64,000 bases of DNA from Amycolatopsis decaplanina DSM 44594 (lineage in GTDB: Bacteria > Actinomycetota > Actinomycetes > Mycobacteriales > Pseudonocardiaceae). The DNA lies in assembly GCF_000342005.1 (NCBI RefSeq), contig NZ_AOHO01000071.1, positions 144,365 to 208,364 on the forward strand. The letters are read 5' to 3'. This document shows positions 58,830 to 64,000 of this stretch, one piece after another (positions within the stretch are counted from its first letter, which is position 1; each line of letters begins with the position of its first letter). Under the pieces are notes generated by a model. It was not told the origin of the DNA. It worked only from the letters and a program-made list of their open reading frames with translations, and made no database searches. The position numbers were made by a program, and so were the translations under genes.

Positions 58830-60905
58830 TCAGGACCGAGGCAGCCCCAGCAACCGTTCGGCCGTCAGGGACAGCAGCACCTGCGTCGTGCCGCCCGCGA
58901 TACTGAGGCAGCGGGTCAGCAGGAACTCGTGCTGCGCGGGGCCGCCGTCCACGAGGGCGTTCTCCCCGAGCGCCTCCAGCGCGAACTCCGCCACCGCCTG
59001 CCGATGCCGCACTCCCAGCAGCTTGCGCACGCTCGACTCGGCACCGGGGTCTTGCCCGTCGAGCCGCCGCAGCGTCGCCCGCAGGTCCAGGACAGAACAC
59101 GCGCTGCCGTCGGCGATCAGCGCGCCGAGTTTCTCCTGATCGGCGTCGTGGCCGAGGGTGGCGAGCAGGTTCTCGACGCCCTCCCCCACCGCCGACCCGC
59201 TCCCGAGGGCCACGCGCTCGTTCGCCAGCGTCGTCCGCGCGAGCCGCCAGCCACCGTCGACCTCCCCGACCACCATCTCGTCCGGGACGAAGACGTCGTC
59301 GAGGAACACCTCGTTGAAGACGGCGTCGCCGGTGATCTCGCGCAGCGGGCGCGTGCTGATCCCGTCGGCCGTCATGTCGACCAGGAAGTAAGTGATCCCC
59401 TTGTGCTTCGGCGCGTCCGGATCGGTGCGCGCCAGGCAGATCGCCCAATCTGCCTCACGCGCGAGCGACGTCCACACCTTCTGGCCATTGAGCAGCCATC
59501 CGCCGTCGACGCGCCGGGCCGTCGTGCGAAGCGACGCGAGATCGGACCCCGCCTCCGGCTCGCTGAACAACTGGCACCAGGTGATCTCGCCGCGCAAAGT
59601 GGGCGCGGCGAAACGTTCGCGCTGTTCCCGCGAACCGTGTTCGAGCAGCGTCGGGATCGCCCAGGAGCCGATGACCATGTCGGGACGGCGGATACCGGCG
59701 TCCGCGAGCGCGGCGTCGATCCGCAGTTGCTCGGCGGCCGCGGCGCCCCTGCCGTACGGCGCGGGCCAATGCGGGGCCAGCAGTCCCGAATCGGCCAGCG
59801 CGACGCGCCGTCCCGGCTCGGGCAGTGCGGCGATTTCGCCGACCAGGTCACGGAGTCCGGCATCTTCGCCGACGTCGACGCTCAACGTCCGGCGGTCGCC
59901 GCGCAGCGCGAGTTCGGCGGCGCGACGGCGCCAGCGGGCGGAACCGCCGAGCCACTGGCGCAGGGCGACGGCGCGGCGCAAGTAGAAGTGCGCGTCATGC
60001 TCCCAGGTGAATCCGATGCCGCCGAGGACCTGGATGCAGTCCTTCGCGTTGGCCGCGGCCGCGTCGAGCGCGCAGGCCGCCGCCGTCGCGGCCGCGAGGG
60101 CGTGCTGCGCCGGGTCGTCGGCCGCCCTCGCCGCGTCCCAGGCGAGCGCGTCCGTCGCTTCGGCCCGGCACAGCATTTCCGCGCACAGATGCTTGATCGC
60201 CTGGAAGGACCCGATGGGACGGCCGAACTGCTCTCGCACTTTCGCGTACTCGACGGCGGTCCGAAGACACCATCGGGCGATGCCCGCGGCTTCGGCGGCG
60301 CCGAGCGTGGCGGCGTAGGAATCCACCGGCAGTGCCTCGAAAACCGCTTCCGGCCGCACCTTCGAGCACCTGACACGACCGACCGGCCGGGAGACATCGA
60401 ACGGCTCGCACCGCTCGATGTCCACTCCGGACGTGCCGGGTGGAATGAGCGCGGAGACGTCACCGTCGGAAACCAGCGTCCACGCCGACGGGTGAACGTC
60501 GAGAGCCGGTCCGGACTCGCCGTCGACGACCGAACCGGAGATGGTGAAACCGGGGCCGAGTACCACGGCCAGCCGCTCGGTCCCGTCCGCGAGGCCGGGC
60601 AGGATCTCCTTGGCGGTTCGGGGAACCGTCGCGAGCAACGCGCCGCCCAACGCCGTCCCGAGGACGGGACCGGGCACGAGTGCTTCGGCGGCTTCGGCGA
60701 GCCCGGCGGCTAGATCGGCGAGCGTCCCGCCGGCGCCGCCGACGTCTTCGGGAATCGCCACGCCGAACAGGCCGAGTTCCGCCAGCCCTGGCGGTGGCTC
60801 GGCGATCCGGCCACTTCGGACGGCTTCGACGGGACGGGTGGAAGCCGCCCATGCCCGGATCGACGCGGCCAGCGCCGCCTGTTCCTCGGTGAGCGCGATC
60901 GACAC
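58830..60905 (-). CDS. fadE34: FadE34 (ChsE3), fused double acyl-CoA dehydrogenase
   Basis: A 691-aa protein formed of two acyl-CoA dehydrogenase units. The first (about residues 1-330) is the incomplete type, ending ALRQWLGGSARWRRRAAELAL. The second (about 340-691) is complete: WCQLFSEPEAGSDLASLRTTA, NGQKVWTSLAREADWAICLART and a C-terminal SIAGGTTQVLLSLTAERLLGLPRS. It corresponds to a ChsE1-ChsE2 pair in one chain and acts on 5-carbon steroid side chains in Mycobacterium. GTG start with GAGGAGG; divergent from kstR. Confidence 0.92.
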   Translation of the reverse strand: MSIALTEEQAALAASIRAWAASTRPVEAVRSGRIAEPPPGLAELGLFGVAIPEDVGGAGGTLADLAAGLAEAAEALVPGPVLGTALGGALLATVPRTAKEILPGLADGTERLAVVLGPGFTISGSVVDGESGPALDVHPSAWTLVSDGDVSALIPPGTSGVDIERCEPFDVSRPVGRVRCSKVRPEAVFEALPVDSYAATLGAAEAAGIARWCLRTAVEYAKVREQFGRPIGSFQAIKHLCAEMLCRAEATDALAWDAARAADDPAQHALAAATAAACALDAAAANAKDCIQVLGGIGFTWEHDAHFYLRRAVALRQWLGGSARWRRRAAELALRGDRRTLSVDVGEDAGLRDLVGEIAALPEPGRRVALADSGLLAPHWPAPYGRGAAAAEQLRIDAALADAGIRRPDMVIGSWAIPTLLEHGSREQRERFAAPTLRGEITWCQLFSEPEAGSDLASLRTTARRVDGGWLLNGQKVWTSLAREADWAICLARTDPDAPKHKGITYFLVDMTADGISTRPLREITGDAVFNEVFLDDVFVPDEMVVGEVDGGWRLARTTLANERVALGSGSAVGEGVENLLATLGHDADQEKLGALIADGSACSVLDLRATLRRLDGQDPGAESSVRKLLGVRHRQAVAEFALEALGENALVDGGPAQHEFLLTRCLSIAGGTTQVLLSLTAERLLGLPRS

Positions 60906-60952
60906 GGGTGAGACCTCCTCGCCGTGGCCCTGATCAGACCTACCCGCAAGTG

Positions 60953-60966
60953 TAGAACGTGTTACA
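60953..60966. promoter_or_regulatory. KstR operator between fadE34 and kstR
   Basis: TAGAACGTGTTACA matches TnnAACnnGTTnnA at every fixed position. The place between fadE34 and kstR implies autoregulation, as in mycobacteria. Confidence 0.92.
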
Positions 60967-61074
60967 GTTTCTTGCCCAGTGGGTCACGTCTTGAACAGTT
61001 CGTCCGCTTAGGTACGCTACGCGGGGAAAGTGGAACAAGTTCCGAAGATCGGTTCGATGAAGGGGGACGTGGCG

Positions 61075-61722
61075 ATGCCAGGGAAGGCCAAGGCGCCCAC
61101 GAGCGCGAAAGCGCGAAGCGGCAACGGTCTCTCCGCGCTGGGCGGCGAGGAACTCGGCTCCGCGGCACAACGCGACCGGCGGCGCCGCATCATCGACGCG
61201 ACCCTGACCCTCGCCGCGAAGGGTGGGTACGACGCGGTCCAGATGCGGGCGGTCGCCGAAAAGGCGGACGTCGCGCTCGGCACGCTGTACCGCTACTTCC
61301 CATCGAAGATCCACCTGCTGGTTTCCGGGCTGGCCAGGGAATTCGAACGCGCGCAGGAGAAACTCGACCGCGCGGCCATCCCCGGCGACACCCCGAGCGA
61401 GCGGCTGATGTTCGTCCTCGGCCGCAACACCCGGCTGATGCAGCGAGACCCGCACTTGACCGAGGCCATGGTCCGCGCGTTCATGTTCGCCGACACGACC
61501 GCGGCCGCCGAGGTCGAACAGGTCGGGCGGCTCATGGAGAACATGTTCGCCAAGGCCATGGGCATCGAGGACCCGACCGAAGCCGATCGCGACATCTTCC
61601 ACGTCATCGCCGACGTCTGGATGGCGAACCTGGTCGCCTGGGTGACGCGGCGCGCCTCGGCGGCCGACGTCGCGAACCGGCTGGAACTGTCGGTGCACCT
61701 GCTGCTGGACAAGAACGTCTGA
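61075..61722 (+). CDS. kstR: KstR, TetR-type repressor of steroid catabolism
   Basis: A 215-aa TetR regulator. After about 25 extra N-terminal residues comes EELGSAAQRDRRRRIIDATLTLAAKGGYDAVQMRAVAEKADVALGTLYRYFPSKIHLLVSGLAREF (DNA-binding domain), closely following mycobacterial KstR. The C-terminal VIADVWMANLVAWVTRRASAADVANRLELSVHLLL is the family's ligand-domain end. I use the ATG at 61075, which has AGGGGG eight bases before it, rather than ATG 61057 or GTG 61030. Side-chain CoA thioesters release it from DNA (family knowledge). Confidence 0.95.
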   Translation: MPGKAKAPTSAKARSGNGLSALGGEELGSAAQRDRRRRIIDATLTLAAKGGYDAVQMRAVAEKADVALGTLYRYFPSKIHLLVSGLAREFERAQEKLDRAAIPGDTPSERLMFVLGRNTRLMQRDPHLTEAMVRAFMFADTTAAAEVEQVGRLMENMFAKAMGIEDPTEADRDIFHVIADVWMANLVAWVTRRASAADVANRLELSVHLLLDKNV

Positions 61723-61729
61723 CCTGGGT

Positions 61730-61777
61730 CCTCGTGAGTGGTAAGGACGGTTCTAACCGTCCTTACCACTCACGAGG
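61730..61777. terminator. Perfect 23-bp palindrome, bidirectional terminator
   Basis: Arms 61730-61752 and 61755-61777 are exact reverse complements, with CT in the centre. It lies between the convergent stops of kstR (61722) and the gene at 61785. It shares CTCGTGAGTGGTAAGGA with the palindrome at 11491-11534. Confidence 0.7.
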
Positions 61778-61784
61778 CCGGCGG

Positions 61785-62774
61785 TTACGCGGTCAGCTTC
61801 GGCAGCACGTCCCGCCCGAAGGTCTCGATGAACTCGTCCTGGTTCCGGCCCACGTTGTGGATGTAGATCCGGTTGAAGCCGGCGTCGACGTACTTCTGCA
61901 GCGCCGCGCGGTGCACGTCCGGGTCGGACGAGACGACCATGCGCCCCTCGAAGTCCTCACGCCGCACCAGTTTCGCCATCTGCGCGAAGTCGAACGGCGA
62001 CCGGATGTCGGCCTTCGGGAACTTCATGCCGCCGTTGGGCCACTGGTCCAGCGCGTTGGCCCACGCCGTCTCGTCGTCCTCGGCCCACGACAGGTGCACC
62101 TGCAGAAGCTTCGGCATCGAGTCCGGATCCTTGCCCGCCTTGCGCGCGCCGGTGCCGAAGTTGTCGAGGATCCCCGCCAGCTTCTCGATCGACGCGCCCG
62201 GCGTGATCAGCCCGTCCGCGAGCTCACCGGTCTTGCGTGAGGTGTACGGGCCCGCCGACGCGATGTAGATCGGCGGCGGCTCGTCCGGCAGCGTCCACAG
62301 CCGGGTGGTGTGCAGCTTGAAGAACTCGCCGCTGTGCTTGACGTCCTTGCCGGTGAACAGCTTCCGGATGACCTCGAGCGCCTCGAACATCCGCCGTACG
62401 CGTTCGGGCGCTTCGGGCCAGTAACCGCCGATGATGTGCTCGTTGAGCGCCTCGCCGGAACCGATGCCGAGCCAGGTCCGGCCCGGGTAGGTCGCCTCCA
62501 GCGTCGCCGCGGCCTGCGCGACCATCGACGGGTGCAGCCGGAACGACGGGCACGTCACGCCCGGCCCCAGGTCGCCGGTGGTGTTCTCCGCCAACGACGC
62601 GAGCACGCTCCACACGAAGGACGCTTCACCCTGTTGAGGGACCCACGGCTGGAAGTGGTCGGCCGCCATCTGGCCGGAGAACCCGTGCTGTTCGGCCAGC
62701 GCGGCCAGCCGGATCGACTCCCGCGGCGAGAACTGCTCGAGCGCCGCGGCCAAGCCGATTTGAACCTCAGTCAC
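61785..62774 (-). CDS. F420-dependent oxidoreductase, luciferase-like (TIGR03557/FGD-like)
   Basis: A 329-aa luciferase-like TIM barrel of the F420-dependent glucose-6-phosphate dehydrogenase-like group: HGFSGQMAADHFQPWVPQQGEASFVWSVLASLAENT at residues 30-65, GPGVTCPSFRLHPSMVAQAAATLE, YPGRTWLGIGSGEALNE near 100. The substrate is unknown. Its GTG start overlaps the stop of the next luciferase-like gene by four bases, so the two form an operon. It converges on kstR. Confidence 0.86.
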   Translation of the reverse strand: MTEVQIGLAAALEQFSPRESIRLAALAEQHGFSGQMAADHFQPWVPQQGEASFVWSVLASLAENTTGDLGPGVTCPSFRLHPSMVAQAAATLEATYPGRTWLGIGSGEALNEHIIGGYWPEAPERVRRMFEALEVIRKLFTGKDVKHSGEFFKLHTTRLWTLPDEPPPIYIASAGPYTSRKTGELADGLITPGASIEKLAGILDNFGTGARKAGKDPDSMPKLLQVHLSWAEDDETAWANALDQWPNGGMKFPKADIRSPFDFAQMAKLVRREDFEGRMVVSSDPDVHRAALQKYVDAGFNRIYIHNVGRNQDEFIETFGRDVLPKLTA

Positions 62775-63616
62775 GCCTGCTGCCCCTTTCGAAAGCTCTC
62801 GGCGACCTTCGCGAACTGGTCGAGTCGTTCCAGTGTCGCCGCTTCGGGCTCGGTCGGCAGGAAGAGCGTCGCCTCGTCGACGCCGCCGTCGGCCAGCCTG
62901 CCCAGCGCGGCCTCTTCCGGGGTGGCACCGAAGGCCGAGAACTTGATGTCGCCACGGCCCTGGTCGGCCAGCCATTGACGAGCCCGGCGAAGCTCCTCCG
63001 GCGGTGTGTGGGCATGCGGCAACCAGCCGTCGCCGTACTTGGCGATCCGCTCCATCGCCTTCTCCCCCGCACCGCCGATGTAGATCGGCGGATGCGGCTT
63101 CTGCACTGGCTTCGGCCACGCGAAGATCGGGTCGAAGTCGACGTGCTTGCCGTGGAACTCGGCCTCGTCCTTCGTCCAGATCTCCTTCAGCGCGGCGAGT
63201 TGCTCGTCGACGAGCGCGCCCCGGGTACGCGGATCCGTGCCGTGATTGCGCATTTCCTCCCGGTTCCACCCGACGCCGACGCCGAAGACGAACCGGCCTC
63301 GCGAGACCAGGTCCAGTGAAGCGACCTCTTTCGCCGTGTGGATGACGTCGCGCTGCTGCACCAGCGCGACACCCGTGCCCAGCTTCAGCGTCGACGTGGC
63401 CCCGGCCGCCGCCGTCAGCGCGACGAACGGGTCCAGGGTCCGGTAGTACACGCGCGGCAGTTCGCCACCGCCCGGGTACGGGGTTTCCCGGCTGACCGGA
63501 ATGTGCGAATGCTCCGCGATGTGGAGCGAGCTGAACCCTCGCTCTTCGACAGCGGCGGCGAGGGTGTCCGGCCTGATGCCTTCATCGGTGATGAAAGTGG
63601 CGATTCCGATCTCCAT
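62771..63616 (-). CDS. F420-dependent oxidoreductase, luciferase-like (TIGR03619-like)
   Basis: A 281-aa luciferase-like protein: LHIAEHSHIPVSRETPYPGGGELP at residues 32-55, TLKLGTGVALVQQRDVIHTAKEVASLDLVSRGRFVFGVGVGWNREEM from about 77, and KPHPPIYIGGAGEKAMERIAKYGDGWLP. The pattern fits the TIGR03619 group of F420-using enzymes. ATG 63616 is used; the ATG at 63625 is in frame. First gene of the pair. Confidence 0.84.
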   Translation of the reverse strand: MEIGIATFITDEGIRPDTLAAAVEERGFSSLHIAEHSHIPVSRETPYPGGGELPRVYYRTLDPFVALTAAAGATSTLKLGTGVALVQQRDVIHTAKEVASLDLVSRGRFVFGVGVGWNREEMRNHGTDPRTRGALVDEQLAALKEIWTKDEAEFHGKHVDFDPIFAWPKPVQKPHPPIYIGGAGEKAMERIAKYGDGWLPHAHTPPEELRRARQWLADQGRGDIKFSAFGATPEEAALGRLADGGVDEATLFLPTEPEAATLERLDQFAKVAESFRKGQQA

Positions 63617-63669
63617 GTCCAGCATCTACCCGGACACGCCCCGCGATATTCCCGAGCCGCCGCACGGCG

Positions 63670-64000
63670 CTAGACGTTGCGCCGGTACTGCCCGCCCACC
63701 TCGAAGAACGCCTCGGTGATCTGACCGAGCGAGCACACCCGCGCCGCGTCCATCAGGACACCGAACAGGTTGCCGCCCCGGGTCGCGGCCTCGCGCAGCG
63801 TCTTGAGCGCGACCTGCGCCTCGGCGTGGTGGCGGCGCTGGAAGTCCTCGAGCCGCTCCAGCTGCGAACGCTTCTCGTCCTCGGTCGCCCGCGCGAGTTC
63901 GACCTCGACGTCGTTCTCACCGCCGTTCGGGTTGCGGAAGGTGTTGACGCCGATGATCGGCAGCGTGCCGTCGTGCTTCTGGCGTTCGTAGAGGATCGAC
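63670..64000 (-). CDS. icmF: Fused isobutyryl-CoA mutase IcmF, C-terminal end
   Basis: About 109 C-terminal codons, the rest lying off the right edge. LYERQKHDGTLPIIGVNTFRNPNGG, RATEDEKRSQLERLEDFQRRH, and the ending LMDAARVCSLGQITEAFFEVGGQYRRNV are typical of IcmF, the cobalamin-dependent isobutyryl/n-butyryl-CoA mutase fused to its GTPase chaperone. Earlier domains cannot be seen. Stop at 63670-63672. Confidence 0.88.
   Translation of the reverse strand, partial: SILYERQKHDGTLPIIGVNTFRNPNGGENDVEVELARATEDEKRSQLERLEDFQRRHHAEAQVALKTLREAATRGGNLFGVLMDAARVCSLGQITEAFFEVGGQYRRNV

Noticed and set aside
60985..61000. TTGAACAGTTC as a further KstR site before kstR.
   Set aside because: Only one base separates AAC and GTT, instead of two, so it does not fit the palindrome.
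61030..61074. Longer N-terminus of KstR.
   Set aside because: The ATG at 61075 has AGGGGG eight bases upstream, and the extra residues do not belong to the TetR domain.
1..64000. tRNA, rRNA and riboswitches.
   Set aside because: I saw no TTCGA-loop cloverleaf, no rRNA stretch and no known riboswitch core in the gaps.

Overview
The window is high-GC actinobacterial DNA with frequent GTG starts, Shine-Dalgarno-led genes and many 1-4 nt stop/start overlaps. Gene content and intergenic repeat style suggest Amycolatopsis or a close relative in the Pseudonocardiaceae (inference; there is no rRNA here to confirm it). Almost half of the genes belong to an aerobic steroid (cholesterol-type) degradation supercluster similar in content to the Mycobacterium Rv3537-Rv3574 region, but rearranged. 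I found no tRNA, rRNA or CRISPR array.

Steroid genes, left to right. At 1-2029 cyp125 (cut by the left edge) and fadA5 diverge, for side-chain oxidation and thiolysis. At 4672-9838 are two SDR genes, divergent from echA20-ipdA-ipdB-ipdC, for opening rings C and D. At 20075-29552 fadE30-ipdF-kstR2-fadA6 diverges from fadD3-enoyl-CoA hydratase-fadE31-fadE32-fadE33-HIT protein, for catabolism of the HIP propionate. At 34452-37940 is hsaA-hsaD-hsaC-hsaB, which cleaves ring A/B aromatic products. At 37984-43767 a KstD-like flavoprotein diverges from kstD-kshA-small Cys protein-kshB, which open ring B. At 43956 is a MaoC hydratase. At 47057-51770 chsE1-chsE2-chsH2-chsH1-ltp2 removes the last three side-chain carbons. 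At 51883-54585 a WS/DGAT diverges from a LipC-like esterase. At 58830-61722 fadE34 diverges from kstR.

Both repressor genes are present, and their sites can be read in the DNA. Seven sites fit, or miss by one base, the KstR palindrome TnnAACnnGTTnnA, in front of the side-chain, ring and lipid genes and kstR itself. Two sites fit the KstR2 palindrome AnCAAGnnCTTGnT (one perfect, one with a single mismatch), in front of the HIP genes.

Between these blocks lie other modules. The most interesting is 11558-17889: an ECF sigma factor (SigL-like) with its zinc anti-sigma factor, a secreted DUF1996 protein, and a divergent operon of lipoprotein, DUF4142 protein, di-heme membrane protein, [3Fe-4S]-type ferredoxin and FAD reductase. 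The same promoter hexamers (TGAACC, 16 bp, CGTATC) stand before the DUF1996 gene and before the redox operon. Other content: an HxlR/MFS pair, a TIGR02960-type sigma factor with a SnoaL protein, a DUF222-HNH gene behind a perfect LexA box, a deleted IS30-like remnant, a desaturase, a SNF2/SWIM pair, two F420-type luciferase-like genes, and the C-terminus of icmF at the right edge.

Several intergenic gaps hold long imperfect or perfect hairpins. Three of them keep one apical core while their lower arms differ completely yet still pair. Others repeat the same GTGAGTGGT palindrome or are built from CACGTGA-rich mosaics.
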